A stretch of DNA of 64,000 nt from contig PHDB01000006.1 of the NCBI GenBank assembly GCA_002842495.1, positions 46,343 to 110,342 on the forward strand. The letters run 5' to 3'. Below are positions 37,172-46,175 of this stretch, piece after piece. The notes under the pieces were generated by a model that saw only the letters and a program-made list of their open reading frames with translations, was not told the origin of the DNA and did not search any database. The stretch comes from Bacteroidetes bacterium HGW-Bacteroidetes-6. GTDB lineage: Bacteria; Bacteroidota; Bacteroidia; Bacteroidales; DTU049. A program made the position numbers and the translations under genes. Each line of letters opens with the position of its first letter. Within the stretch, counting starts at the first letter, position 1.

Positions 37172-38803
37172 TTAGTACATATCGCCCATACCTCCACCAG
37201 GCATTGGTGGCATAGCTGGTTTGTCTTCTTTGATCTCAACAATCACTGTTTCGGTGGTGAGTAGCATACCAGCAATAGAAGATGCGTTTTCAAGAGCTAC
37301 GCGTGTAACCTTGGTTGGGTCAATAACACCCGATTCGAATAGATTTTCGTATGTCTCGGTGCGTGCATTGAAGCCATAATCATCTTTACCTTCGCGCACT
37401 TTATTAATCACAACACTGCCTTCCAGACCTGCATTTTCAACAATCTGACGCAGTGGCTCTTCGATAGCACGACGAATAATATCGATACCGGTTTTTTCGT
37501 CTTCGTTTTCGGGTTTCAGTCCACTCAATGCATCAATTGCACGAATATAGGCAACACCGCCACCGGGAACAATTCCTTCTTCTACAGCCGCACGGGTTGC
37601 GTGCAAAGCATCGTCAAAACGATCTTTCTTCTCTTTCATTTCAACTTCGGAAATAGCACCCACTTTAATAACCGCAACACCACCAGCCAATTTGGCCAAA
37701 CGCTCCTGCAGTTTCTCACGATCGTAATCGCTTGTGGTAGCTTCCATCTGAGCTTTAATCTGATTTACACGTCCATCAATGTTTTCCTTGCTTCCAAGGC
37801 CTTTAACTATGGTTGTGTTTTCTTTATCAATTGAAATTTTCTCGGCTTGTCCAAGATAAGTAAGCTCAGCATCTTCGAGTTTGAATCCTTTTTCTTCGCT
37901 GATAACGGTACCTCCGGTGAGAATGGCAATATCTTCGAGCATCTCTTTACGCCGATCGCCAAATCCGGGAGCTTTAACAGCTGCTACGCGGAGTGAACCA
38001 CGAAGCTTGTTCACTACCAGCGTTGCCAAAGCTTCGCCTTCGATGTCTTCGGAAATAATCAGCAAAGGACGTCCGGTTTGAACTACTTTTTCCAAAATTG
38101 GAAGTAATTCTTTCATGACACTGATTTTTTTATCGTAAATCAGCACAAAAGCGCTATCGAAAGCCGTCAGCATTTTCTCTGTATCAGTCACAAAGTAAGG
38201 AGAAAGATATCCCCGGTCGAACTGCATTCCTTCAACAACATCAACAGTGGTTTCAGTCCCTTTAGCTTCTTCGATGGTGATAACACCTTCTTTTTTGACG
38301 CGGCGCATAGCTTCGGCAATCTGCTTTCCGATTTCACTATCGTTGTTTGCCGAAATAGTAGCGACCTGCTCAATTTTTTCGAAGCTATCGCCAATAGCTT
38401 TGCTTTGTTTCTGCAAATTATCTATAATAGCAGCAACGGCTTTATCTATACCTTTTTTCAGGTCCATCGGGTTGGCTCCTGCAGTAACGTTTTTGAGTCC
38501 GGTATTGAAAATAGCCTGAGCCAAAACTGTTGCAGTAGTTGTGCCGTCACCAGCCACATCGTTGGTTTTGCTGGCAACTTCTTTTACCATCTGGGCACCC
38601 ATGTTGTTAACCTTTTCCGGAAGATCTATTTCCTTAGCAACAGTAACGCCATCCTTAGTAATTATTGGAGCGCCATATGATTTTTCAATAATGACATTGC
38701 GACCTTTGGGTCCGAGAGTTACTTTCACGGCATTCGATAATGCATCGACGCCTTTCTTCAGTTGTTCGCGTGCTTCAACTCCGTAGAGAATCTGTTTTGC
38801 CAT
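37172..38803 (-). CDS. groL: chaperonin GroEL (60 kDa)
   Basis: Large subunit of the ATP-dependent GroEL-GroES folding chamber. The 543 residues have all family blocks: [15 protein letters not shown] near 35, the ATP-binding [12 protein letters not shown] near 86, the apical domain with [16 protein letters not shown] sequence ([15 protein letters not shown]), [13 protein letters not shown], and the C-terminal Gly/Met tail GGGMGDMY. It follows groES by 26 bases, forming the standard groES-groEL pair. A strong terminator ends the transcript. No CIRCE inverted repeat is seen upstream, so regulation differs from that of HrcA-controlled species. Confidence 0.99.
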   Translation of the reverse strand: MAKQILYGVEAREQLKKGVDALSNAVKVTLGPKGRNVIIEKSYGAPIITKDGVTVAKEIDLPEKVNNMGAQMVKEVASKTNDVAGDGTTTATVLAQAIFNTGLKNVTAGANPMDLKKGIDKAVAAIIDNLQKQSKAIGDSFEKIEQVATISANNDSEIGKQIAEAMRRVKKEGVITIEEAKGTETTVDVVEGMQFDRGYLSPYFVTDTEKMLTAFDSAFVLIYDKKISVMKELLPILEKVVQTGRPLLIISEDIEGEALATLVVNKLRGSLRVAAVKAPGFGDRRKEMLEDIAILTGGTVISEEKGFKLEDAELTYLGQAEKISIDKENTTIVKGLGSKENIDGRVNQIKAQMEATTSDYDREKLQERLAKLAGGVAVIKVGAISEVEMKEKKDRFDDALHATRAAVEEGIVPGGGVAYIRAIDALSGLKPENEDEKTGIDIIRRAIEEPLRQIVENAGLEGSVVINKVREGKDDYGFNARTETYENLFESGVIDPTKVTRVALENASSIAGMLLTTETVIVEIKEDKPAMPPMPGGGMGDMY

Positions 38804-38829
38804 AATATTTCTATTTTAAAAGTTTCTGA

Positions 38830-39108
38830 TTAAATGATGGCCAGAATATCTGACTCTTTGAGAATGAGATAATCTTTACCTTCTACTGAAATTTCAGTGC
38901 CGGCATATTTTCCATAAAGAACCACATCGCCAGTTTTTACCGACATCGGTTCATCTTTTTTACCCGGGCCTGTAGCCACAACAGTTCCACGCTGAGGCTT
39001 TTCCTTAACTGTGTCTGGAATAATAATTCCACTGCTGGTTTTTGTTTCAGCTGTAGCCGGCTCAATCACAACGCGGTCGGCCAAAGGTTTAATGTTTATT
39101 GTACTCAT
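38830..39108 (-). CDS. groS: co-chaperonin GroES (10 kDa)
   Basis: 92-residue heptameric lid of the GroEL chamber. Family blocks: [10 protein letters not shown] at the start, the mobile-loop region [27 protein letters not shown] and [10 protein letters not shown]. Length is typical. It is the first gene of the groES-groEL operon. The 213-base upstream region before secG holds the secG terminator and an AT-rich inverted repeat (AATAAAT-TG-ATTTATT at 39234-39249), but neither a CIRCE element nor a clear -7 box. Confidence 0.98.
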   Translation of the reverse strand: MSTINIKPLADRVVIEPATAETKTSSGIIIPDTVKEKPQRGTVVATGPGKKDEPMSVKTGDVVLYGKYAGTEISVEGKDYLILKESDILAII

Positions 39109-39274
39109 ACGTCATCATTTTTTAGTTTCGCGCGCTCTTGTCATTTTTCGTGCCAACCGATAATCGCTGCCAAAATTGCAGAAAGGTCTGCCATGACTTT
39201 TTCCCAATCAATCAATAAGCGACGTTTTGACGCAATAAATTGATTTATTCAATAAATTAAAAAATCCCATTAAC

Positions 39275-39300
39275 AAAAAAGCTCCGGTTTTCCGGAGCTT
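39275..39300 (-). terminator. intrinsic terminator after secG
   Basis: AAGCTCCGG (39279-39287) pairs perfectly with CCGGAGCTT (39292-39300), loop TTTT; on the minus strand a T-run follows. It lies 21 bases after the secG stop. Confidence 0.9.
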
Positions 39301-39321
39301 AACAAGTACTTTTTAAAAAAA

Positions 39322-39660
39322 CTACTGTCCGTTGTTTTCGCCCTGAATAGGAGTTGCCGGAGTCTGAATAGGCTCGTATCCGCTTTCCTCAATGTACTTT
39401 TTCACCCTACTGTCTTCGGTGTTGGTTTGGCCACTTGGGATAGCAAAAATTGAAATTAAACTCAAGCCCAAAATAACAATAGCAAGAGTCCAGGTACTTT
39501 TTTCAAGGAAGTCGGCGGTTTGACGAACACCCATAAACTGGTTGCTCGATTGCATACCAGTAACAAGCCCTCCTCCCTTCGAATTCTGAACCAATACAAT
39601 CAGTCCAAGAAGGACACAGACAATAATCATGATAACAACTAAAAACACGTAGAAGCCCAT
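39322..39660 (-). CDS. secG: preprotein translocase subunit SecG
   Basis: 112-residue subunit of the SecYEG channel. Two membrane segments (about 2-22 and 52-75) flank a cytoplasmic loop with the family signature LVQNSKGGGLV. The C-terminal tail after about 80 is polar and variable, as usual in Bacteroidota. It is the last gene of the sigma-54 activator, lptE, TPR protein, secG run, 19 bases after the TPR gene, and ends in a strong hairpin. Confidence 0.95.
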   Translation of the reverse strand: MGFYVFLVVIMIIVCVLLGLIVLVQNSKGGGLVTGMQSSNQFMGVRQTADFLEKSTWTLAIVILGLSLISIFAIPSGQTNTEDSRVKKYIEESGYEPIQTPATPIQGENNGQ

Positions 39661-39679
39661 TGTGCTGATATTTAAAGTT

Positions 39680-40489
39680 TTACAATTTCTTTTTCATTTC
39701 TTCAATCAGGGGTGCAAAGTAACTACTTTTTTCCGGATTAGCCAAAAGTAATTTTTCATAAATAGTTAAAGCTTTTTGAGAAAGACCTTGTTTTTCGTAT
39801 ACCTTTGCGAGCGTTTCGGAAACCACCTCATAGTTTTCTCGCGTGCTGCTCTCCGCCAGATTACGTTTGTCGGGTTGTTTACTTCTATCAATCCGAATGC
39901 TCGGTTCCTCCTGAATAAACTTCTCAATAATTTCATCGATTGGTGGACGTTCCTGATTGCCACTAAGTTCGGCAAGTCGTTGTTGAAGAATTTTCATCGG
40001 ATCGGTTTCTTCTATAACCGGTTTTTTATTGTCTTCAAAAGAGTTTTCGGGGGCTGCCATTTCTTCAATATTGCTTGATTCTGCACTAACAAATGCTTCT
40101 TGTTGTTCTATCACAGCCTCTTCAACAGTTTCGGGCAAAGTTTCAATTCCGGGTTCTTTTTCTATTACCGGATCGTGCTTAACAACTTCTTCAATAACAA
40201 TTGGAGGAATATATTCCAAAACAACTTCTGCCGATGGAGTTTCCTCGTGTGCTTCTGCTAAATTCTCGATCGGTTCAACTGTTAATACCGGATTAAGGAT
40301 CTGATAAAGCATATATCGGTTGGGAACTTTAAAGCTAAGCTTTTCCAATAGCGTACTAAAAGATGCCGGATCAGACTCTTTCAACAGTTTGAGTGTTTCA
40401 ACTCCATAATGCGGAGAATATGGATAATGCTGAAGCATTTCGTTCAGATTTCCTGTGATTTTTGTTTTCCGTTCCATTGACAGATTCAT
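39680..40489 (-). CDS. hypothetical protein with C-terminal TPR-like repeat
   Basis: 269 residues, no signal peptide. The N-terminal part (about 1-70) has short helices ([22 protein letters not shown]). The middle (about 75-165) is a long acidic, Pro/Glu/Ile/Val-rich, probably disordered linker with many VIEE-like steps. The C-terminus (about 220-265) is a TPR-like helical pair ([24 protein letters not shown]). It lies between lptE (13-base gap) and secG (19-base gap), a position I recall as conserved in Bacteroidota, which hints at an envelope-biogenesis link. No biochemical role is known to me. Confidence 0.8.
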   Translation of the reverse strand: MNLSMERKTKITGNLNEMLQHYPYSPHYGVETLKLLKESDPASFSTLLEKLSFKVPNRYMLYQILNPVLTVEPIENLAEAHEETPSAEVVLEYIPPIVIEEVVKHDPVIEKEPGIETLPETVEEAVIEQQEAFVSAESSNIEEMAAPENSFEDNKKPVIEETDPMKILQQRLAELSGNQERPPIDEIIEKFIQEEPSIRIDRSKQPDKRNLAESSTRENYEVVSETLAKVYEKQGLSQKALTIYEKLLLANPEKSSYFAPLIEEMKKKL

Positions 40490-40502
40490 TTCAGTTTTTT
40501 CA

Positions 40503-41009
40503 TTACCAGTTCACCAATGCCTTATTGAAAATATCGTCCACCAATTCTTCGGTGATTGTTTCGATGAGTCCATCTTCGATAGTTGCAAGATTTTGACTAC
40601 TCGAATACTGCTGATATCGGGTGAAACGGGCTTCAAAATTTTTGGAGTCGTCACTTTTGTTATAAAAACGAACATTAATAGTAACCGTAAGCTGTGTGAG
40701 CTGAGCAGTTTCGTTTCCCTGAATAGCAACCGGCTGAAGTGTATAGCCCGTAATTTCACCCTCAAAAGCAAGATCGCCACCAGAATTAACCATTGAAAGA
40801 CTGGTTTGTCCCATGATTTTATCCTGAAGTTTTTCAGTGAGTGTGCGGCTCAAATTTGGATTCACCAACGAGGCATTGTTTTCGAAATAACTAACTGAAA
40901 ATGTTTCTGCATCAGCTGGTATAGAAGCTCCGGTAAAAGTAAAGCGAATACAAGACGAGAACAGAAACCCTGTCAATAACAACAAACCTGCAATTGAGCT
41001 TTTATTCAT
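40503..41009 (-). CDS. lptE: LPS assembly lipoprotein LptE
   Basis: 168 residues from ATG at 41009. A lipoprotein signal with Cys20 (FSSC) precedes the compact alpha/beta LptE fold; family features include [13 protein letters not shown] near residue 45, [20 protein letters not shown] and the C-terminal helix LVDDIF. LptE plugs the LptD barrel that inserts lipopolysaccharide into the outer membrane; Bacteroidota LptE is more divergent than the enterobacterial one but is recognised by this pattern and by its place between the sigma-54 activator gene and secG. Its start overlaps the upstream stop by 8 bases. Confidence 0.88.
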   Translation of the reverse strand: MNKSSIAGLLLLTGFLFSSCIRFTFTGASIPADAETFSVSYFENNASLVNPNLSRTLTEKLQDKIMGQTSLSMVNSGGDLAFEGEITGYTLQPVAIQGNETAQLTQLTVTINVRFYNKSDDSKNFEARFTRYQQYSSSQNLATIEDGLIETITEELVDDIFNKALVNW

Positions 41010-42249
41010 TGATGTTGTATTCCTTGATTTTACGATAGAGTGTTCGCTCCGATATACCAAGTTCCTGAGCTGCGTTCTTGCGTCGACCATGGTGTTTTTC
41101 CAGCGCTTTACGGATAATTTCTTTTTCTTTTTTCTCGAGCGAAAGCGATTCTTCCACCTCTTCGTGATAATCGACCTGAATATCGTTTAACGGAATTTTC
41201 TGACTCTGATAACTTCCTTTTTCTTCAGCAAAATGCGGCTGATAATAATCGGCTTGTATCGGGAAATTGTCGTTAATAATTTTCGCAGTGTTCAATTCGC
41301 CAGTAGTAGGATTGATGCCTGTGGCTGATATAATTTCGGAAATAAGTTTTTTCATTTCGCCCATATCCTTTTTCATATCGAATAGTACCTTGTAGAGCAA
41401 TTCTCGTTCACTGAGGCCATCATTACCGGCGAACTCACGGTGCAAAACAGGCAACAACGATTGATTATTGTCGACAAGGTAATGCTGAAGCGTTTCGGAA
41501 GTAACTTCCCGGTTTTGCTCGATAATTGAAATCTGTTCTGTAATATTTTTCAGTTGTCTGATGTTCCCCGACCAGTAGCTTTGCATAAGTAAGCGCGCTG
41601 CATCATCGGAAAGCATGAGCGGTGGCATGCGATATTTTTCGGCAAAATCGGCTGCAAATTTCCGGAACAACAAAACAACATCTTCGCGTCGCTCGCGCAA
41701 AGGAGGAATTTGAATTGGAACTGTATTGAGACGATAGTAAAGGTCTTCGCGGAATTTTCCCTGCCCAATGGCTTCGGGAAGTTTCACGTTAGTAGCAGCA
41801 ACAACACGAACATCTGTTTTAATCACTTTACTCGAACCCACACGCATAAATTCGCCCGACTCAAGAACACGTAACAATCGAACTTGCGTACTTAAGGGAA
41901 GCTCAGCTACCTCGTCGAGAAAAATAGTTCCGCTATTGGCCACCTCGAAATAACCCTTACGAGCCTCGTGAGCGCCAGTGAAAGAACCCTTTTCGTGACC
42001 AAACAATTCGCTGTCAATAGTTCCTTCGGGAATGGCTCCACAGTTTACTGCAATGAAAGGGCCGTGTTTGCGGCTACTGAATTGATGTACAATTTTAGGA
42101 AAAACTTCTTTTCCTGTTCCACTTTCGCCTGTAATAAGCACAGTGAGATCGGTGGGAGCAACCTGCCGCGCCACATCTATTGCGCGGTCAAGCACCGGCG
42201 AATTACCGATGATTCCAAAACGTTGCTTTATGCTGATAATATCGTTCAT
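41002..42249 (-). CDS. sigma-54-dependent transcriptional activator without receiver domain
   Basis: 415 residues from ATG at 42249. There is no N-terminal sensor or receiver: the AAA+ domain begins almost at once, with Walker A GESGTGKE at 41-48, GSFTGA at 88-93 (contacting sigma-54; the usual form is GAFTGA) and GTIFLDEV as Walker B. A linker of about 110 residues leads to a Fis-type helix-turn-helix at the C-terminus (KNAAQELGISERTLYRKI). Such activators remodel RpoN-RNA polymerase to open promoters. Without a receiver it may be controlled by a partner protein or constitutively active. It is the first gene of the lptE-secG run (8-base overlap with lptE). No rpoN gene is in the window. Confidence 0.93.
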   Translation of the reverse strand: MNDIISIKQRFGIIGNSPVLDRAIDVARQVAPTDLTVLITGESGTGKEVFPKIVHQFSSRKHGPFIAVNCGAIPEGTIDSELFGHEKGSFTGAHEARKGYFEVANSGTIFLDEVAELPLSTQVRLLRVLESGEFMRVGSSKVIKTDVRVVAATNVKLPEAIGQGKFREDLYYRLNTVPIQIPPLRERREDVVLLFRKFAADFAEKYRMPPLMLSDDAARLLMQSYWSGNIRQLKNITEQISIIEQNREVTSETLQHYLVDNNQSLLPVLHREFAGNDGLSERELLYKVLFDMKKDMGEMKKLISEIISATGINPTTGELNTAKIINDNFPIQADYYQPHFAEEKGSYQSQKIPLNDIQVDYHEEVEESLSLEKKEKEIIRKALEKHHGRRKNAAQELGISERTLYRKIKEYNINE

Positions 42250-42306
42250 TCTACTATTTGAAAAAAGAAGTGCTAAAGTACAAAAAAGTGACAATATAGC
42301 AAAATA

Positions 42307-42708
42307 CTATGACATTTTTTCAGGTTCTTCATTTTGAAAGCCCGAAATTGCTTTTGTAAACGCCATTACCTCAACCACCAGAAAAACCAGATAGATTAAC
42401 ACAAAATACAGAATATCGCTCAACGAATCGATTTCGAAACCCATAATCAGAACAAGAGCAAAAATCATAGCCAGTAGCATTTTGCCGGTAGTAAGAGCCA
42501 TAAAAACAAGAGCCCTGCTTTGCGGCTTGACTCGAAGCGACTTTACAAAAACCAAAAATGAAACGGAATATAAAGCACACACAAAAACAAATTCCGTCAC
42601 CCAATTCATCGAAAAAAGATGAGGTGAAAGTATGTAAAACACCGCACTAAGTATTACTACGGCAGCTATAGTTAAACCCAACCATCTCCACACAAGGCCT
42701 GTTTTCAT
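42307..42708 (-). CDS. small four-helix membrane protein beside AtpZ
   Basis: 133 residues with four membrane segments (about 9-29, 36-55, 66-87 and 95-117) and a short polar tail (NEEPEKMS). Its start overlaps the AtpZ stop by 4 bases (ATGA), so it is translationally coupled to it. In many Bacteroidota a similar small membrane protein sits between atpZ and the F-type ATP synthase genes and resembles the AtpI subunit; here the ATP synthase genes are absent. Function is inferred from context only. Confidence 0.72.
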   Translation of the reverse strand: MKTGLVWRWLGLTIAAVVILSAVFYILSPHLFSMNWVTEFVFVCALYSVSFLVFVKSLRVKPQSRALVFMALTTGKMLLAMIFALVLIMGFEIDSLSDILYFVLIYLVFLVVEVMAFTKAISGFQNEEPEKMS

Positions 42709-42929
42709 TTGTTTCGGTTCAAATCTTTAATAATCAGGTACATGGCCACCACCACCGACAGAGGTGCAATTGTAATGGTAAACCAAGGAGTTGAGTTTCC
42801 CAGATAATCATCGAGCCACACCGCACCCCAGGTTCCTCCTCCGATAATCACCATCATTTCGAAGGCAAGACCAGAGTAACGGGCAAAATCAGCGCCCTGC
42901 TTCCTGGGGTCTTTTGATTGCTTCGGCAT
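42705..42929 (-). CDS. AtpZ/AtpI family protein
   Basis: 74 residues: basic N-terminus, then two membrane segments (about 24-42 and 47-67) with the GGGTWGAVWLDD loop typical of the AtpZ family. AtpZ/AtpI proteins assist assembly or cation supply of F-type ATP synthases. The start lies within the bactofilin gene (41-base overlap) and the stop overlaps the next membrane-protein gene by 4 bases. The F1Fo genes that usually follow are not here, so the pair has been separated from them or is a second copy. Confidence 0.85.
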   Translation of the reverse strand: MPKQSKDPRKQGADFARYSGLAFEMMVIIGGGTWGAVWLDDYLGNSTPWFTITIAPLSVVVAMYLIIKDLNRNK

Positions 42930-43305
42930 TGTAGGATGAGATAACTTCTTTGTTTACCGATGCCGACATAGAGCAGTTTCCGGTAAATAATGCGCCGGGC
43001 TCTATACTTATTTTTTGCGTGTGAATATCTCCGATTATTTTGGCCGAAGTTTTAATCACAAGTAATTCGGTTACATGTATCTGACCTTTCACCATACCAC
43101 TAATATCAGCATTCTGGCAATTAATTTCACCTTCAATACTACCCGAGGTTCCAACAACCACCTTTCCTTTTCCATGCAGTTTTCCATTGATGGTTCCATC
43201 TACGCGAATATCGCCATTCGCCTTTACATCGCCGACAATAACAGTGCCTGCGCCAATAAGGTTAATATTCGGGGTTTGCGGTTCGGGAGTAATTGTCTTT
43301 GCCAT
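42889..43305 (-). CDS. bactofilin (polymer-forming cytoskeletal protein)
   Basis: 138 residues with a bactofilin core (about 14-115): repeated glycine-turned beta strands (IVGDVKANGDIRVDG, GKVVVGTSGSIEGEI, AKIIGDIHTQKISI) forming a right-handed beta-helix, with short unstructured ends. Bactofilins polymerise without nucleotide and scaffold envelope or cell-shape proteins at the membrane. It follows the porW-like gene by 19 bases and overlaps the AtpZ gene by 41 bases, so all are probably one transcript. Whether it interacts with the secretion system is an open inference from this placement. Confidence 0.95.
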   Translation of the reverse strand: MAKTITPEPQTPNINLIGAGTVIVGDVKANGDIRVDGTINGKLHGKGKVVVGTSGSIEGEINCQNADISGMVKGQIHVTELLVIKTSAKIIGDIHTQKISIEPGALFTGNCSMSASVNKEVISSYNAEAIKRPQEAGR

Positions 43306-43324
43306 AAAACAACAATGTTTCGGG

Positions 43325-45919
43325 TTAATTATTCAGATAATATCTTGCAAAAAATTCAAGATACAGCTTTTCGTCTTTCGATTTATAGAAAAGCGGGTAA
43401 TTGGTTGTACTGATAACAAAAGTAGCCGGAGACCCTTTGCCTATAACATTCTGCAAATCAGCATCACTGAGAGTGTATTTGAAGTATTTCACTCCTGCCG
43501 ATTTTGTCTTGAAGTGGCTAACCGAAACCATAATCCGTTCGTCGGTTATGTAAAGGCTACTCACATTCAGTTTATCTGCACTAAAATACTTCTGATCGAA
43601 ATCGGAAAAAGCTGCTTTCACCTTGTTTACGCTTACATCTTTGGAGTTAAGCAAACAAACAAAAATATGAATCTCATCTTCAGGCGAAGGCTTGTAAATA
43701 TCTTTGTTTTCAGCATCGTTGGTTCCATCACTTCCGTTGTTAATAACAGAAGTGCCGCCACCACCACCCAGGTAAGCCAGTAAATCGTCGCTACGTTTTT
43801 TCACATCGCCACTGTGATGATCGGATACCTCTTTGAGAAGTACCTTCAGCGTATCGTTTCCATACATACCTCCAATACTCATTGCTCTAAGAAAATCGAA
43901 ACGAGCAAGCAATGTTGGTTCTTTAAAAACGGCCAAAGCCGAATCGGCGCGATTAACAACACTCTGATACCTTCCGGCGTTGAAAAGCAAATAAGTGCCT
44001 TCGTAATACTCTTCGCCAACATCCTTTTGCGATGCTATTTTGCTCCAGTAATCGGGATCTGATAAAATGCGTGCATAATCACTTTCCGGATATTCACTAA
44101 TAATAAGGTTTTTGTAATACTGCGCCCTAGCCTCATTGTTTAAACTCTTGTTAGACGAATATAGCATATAGTAAGCGTCGAGCTTAAAGCCTGTTTCGGG
44201 AAAGCGTGAAATCATAGCTTCATGAGCCTTAATGGCTTCAGCAAATTCGGAAAGATCAGTCTTGTAAATACGTCCCAAATTGAAATATGCCTTCTCGATA
44301 CGTTTGTTCGATGCTTCAATTTTCTCAGGCGTTAATGGAATATCTTTGAGATAAAAACTACGATCGCGTGGATTTTTAGCCGCGGTAGCCGAATCACCAG
44401 TAGCAACACTGTCGGGATTGGCGTCGGTAAAACCATAATCGATGATTGTTTTGTTTGAAAGTCTCCACAAATCGTCGAGTTGGCGTTCGCCCCACTTTTT
44501 CAAAAACTCCGATTTTCCGAATGCAACCGTTGCAGCGTTGTAGAAATACCAGTTGCTGTTGGTACTGGCAACATTCTGCTGGTTACTGTTGTTGGCTGCA
44601 GCAAGTTTGTCGCGTTCGGCTTGCTTACGAATCTCTTCCTGCTTAACATATTCAGCAATAAGCTTATCGATGGCTACATTACGCTCGGCTTCCGACATGG
44701 TAGCCAAATTCTGAAGCGAATCTTCAAGTTCGATAGTGAGCAGATTCTTGACTAAATCGCTAAGTACATCGTAGCGATTTTTAATATTATCATATTCCGG
44801 AAAGTCTTTCGGCAACACAGTCATGCATGTGTCGTAATAACCCTGCGAAATTTTGTATTCGCGCTTACCGAAATAAATGTCGGCCAGTTTCAAATAAGTA
44901 ATCGACTTTTGATAAAAGTTAGAGGTGCTGTATTTAGCCGACTTTTTCAGATAATCGATACCTTCCTGCTCTTTCTTGTCTTTGAATGCTATGTTGGCCA
45001 ATGCAAAATAAATCTCATCGCGATAATCATCGTTTTTACGATCTTTGAGCATTTTCATAAGCTCTTTCACTATAGCGGTGCTACTTCCACTTCCGGCATC
45101 GTAGCATTGTGCAGCAAACACTTTTGCATGAAAAGCAATATCGTATTTTGGGTTTTTCTTCAGCACCTGCTGGTAGGTTTCCAGAGCCTGGGCGTTTTTC
45201 TCGAGACGCTGATAAACCTGAGCAAGAATAAACATAAGGCGAATACGTGTCTTTTTGTTGTGGTTGAGATTAATGGCCGACTTTAAATATTCAACCGAGC
45301 CTTCCAGATCGCCCGTTTTAATAAGATAATCTGCTTTTACCATCGGAAAAAGCTTACGGGTCGACTTAGGCAAGTCGCCTTCTTTTAATTGATTTTCAAC
45401 AATCGAAAGATATGGGCCAGGTTTGGTCATCTTCTTTTTGGCAATCATCGATCGAGCCATCCATAAATAAGCCTCAAAACGTTCGGGATTTTTGTTGTAT
45501 TTTTTTGTAACAAAATCGAACGAGCTAAAAGCCTTGTCGTAGTCGCCTTTGTAGAAATTGGCTTTCCCAATCAACAGATAAGAATTATCTATCCATTTTA
45601 CATTCTCAACACCCTTAAACTCCATACTGTGTTTGCTAATCACCTTCGATGCTTTTTCGATGGTTCTGTCCATCAGTGGCGATATAGACTGAATGTCTTT
45701 TTCGGTGCCTTCAGGAAAAATTTCGAGAATCTGCGTGTAATTATCGCGATGCGCTATCGACAAATTGTTGATCCCCTCTTTCAAGGCTTCGCTTCCATTG
45801 AAGTAGGCATTGTAATGAGCAGTCATATTGTGATACGACCGACGCATCATGGTGTTTTTCTTGGTAGAACACGACGATACTACGATGGTAAGTGCAAGTA
45901 GGAGAAAAGTAAACCTCAT
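43325..45919 (-). CDS. porW: T9SS component PorW/SprE-type TPR lipoprotein
   Basis: 864 residues. Lipoprotein signal with Cys17 (VSSC, then STKKN), then the PorW/SprE hallmark RRSYHNMTAHYNAYFNG at about 26-42, followed by some 600 residues of TPR-like helical repeats (KADYLIKTGDLEGSVEYL, LAQVYQRLEKNAQALETY) and a variable C-terminus with an alpha/beta domain (about 760-864). PorW is an outer-membrane lipoprotein that bridges the PorLM motor and the SprA translocon; SprE is the Flavobacterium orthologue needed for secretion and gliding. Identification rests on the N-terminal motif, length and TPR content. It heads an operon with a bactofilin and AtpZ-like genes. Confidence 0.9.
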   Translation of the reverse strand: MRFTFLLLALTIVVSSCSTKKNTMMRRSYHNMTAHYNAYFNGSEALKEGINNLSIAHRDNYTQILEIFPEGTEKDIQSISPLMDRTIEKASKVISKHSMEFKGVENVKWIDNSYLLIGKANFYKGDYDKAFSSFDFVTKKYNKNPERFEAYLWMARSMIAKKKMTKPGPYLSIVENQLKEGDLPKSTRKLFPMVKADYLIKTGDLEGSVEYLKSAINLNHNKKTRIRLMFILAQVYQRLEKNAQALETYQQVLKKNPKYDIAFHAKVFAAQCYDAGSGSSTAIVKELMKMLKDRKNDDYRDEIYFALANIAFKDKKEQEGIDYLKKSAKYSTSNFYQKSITYLKLADIYFGKREYKISQGYYDTCMTVLPKDFPEYDNIKNRYDVLSDLVKNLLTIELEDSLQNLATMSEAERNVAIDKLIAEYVKQEEIRKQAERDKLAAANNSNQQNVASTNSNWYFYNAATVAFGKSEFLKKWGERQLDDLWRLSNKTIIDYGFTDANPDSVATGDSATAAKNPRDRSFYLKDIPLTPEKIEASNKRIEKAYFNLGRIYKTDLSEFAEAIKAHEAMISRFPETGFKLDAYYMLYSSNKSLNNEARAQYYKNLIISEYPESDYARILSDPDYWSKIASQKDVGEEYYEGTYLLFNAGRYQSVVNRADSALAVFKEPTLLARFDFLRAMSIGGMYGNDTLKVLLKEVSDHHSGDVKKRSDDLLAYLGGGGGTSVINNGSDGTNDAENKDIYKPSPEDEIHIFVCLLNSKDVSVNKVKAAFSDFDQKYFSADKLNVSSLYITDERIMVSVSHFKTKSAGVKYFKYTLSDADLQNVIGKGSPATFVISTTNYPLFYKSKDEKLYLEFFARYYLNN

Positions 45920-45951
45920 GCCGGCAATTTGGTCAGATAACGATTAAAGGG

Positions 45952-45959
45952 CAAATTTA
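45952..45959 (-). promoter_or_regulatory. -7 promoter box of porW-like gene
   Basis: Reads TAAATTTG on the minus strand, an exact TAnnTTTG match, 32 bases before the ATG at 45919. Confidence 0.5.
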
Positions 45960-46127
45960 TTGTTTTTTGGCGAATTATGGAGAGGAAATATACAAATCGC
46001 CGTCACTTTTTGTGATGCACCGCAATTTAACGCACAACTGTGCGGTTGTTTTGTTTTGAGTTTTTATAGAACGTTCTCTCTACAACTCTGATTAAAAAAA
46101 CACAACAAATCCTTTTCTAAATATTTA

Positions 46128-46156
46128 TTTGGTTTCGTAATCATTTCGTAAGTTTG
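46128..46156 (+). promoter_or_regulatory. promoter of uvrC
   Basis: TTTG 46128-46131 and TAAGTTTG 46149-46156 with a 17-base spacer fit both Bacteroidota promoter elements. It ends 19 bases before the TTG start. Confidence 0.7.
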
Positions 46157-46175
46157 AACCTCAAAATCAATTTCG

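Noticed and set aside
39109..39180. Sigma-54 type -24/-12 promoter before groES on the minus strand
   Set aside because: TGGCAC is present but the -12 GC element at the right spacing is missing.
39109..39321. Possible CIRCE heat-shock element before groES
   Set aside because: No TTAGCACTC/GAGTGCTAA pair is present; only an AT-rich inverted repeat at 39234-39249 and the secG terminator.
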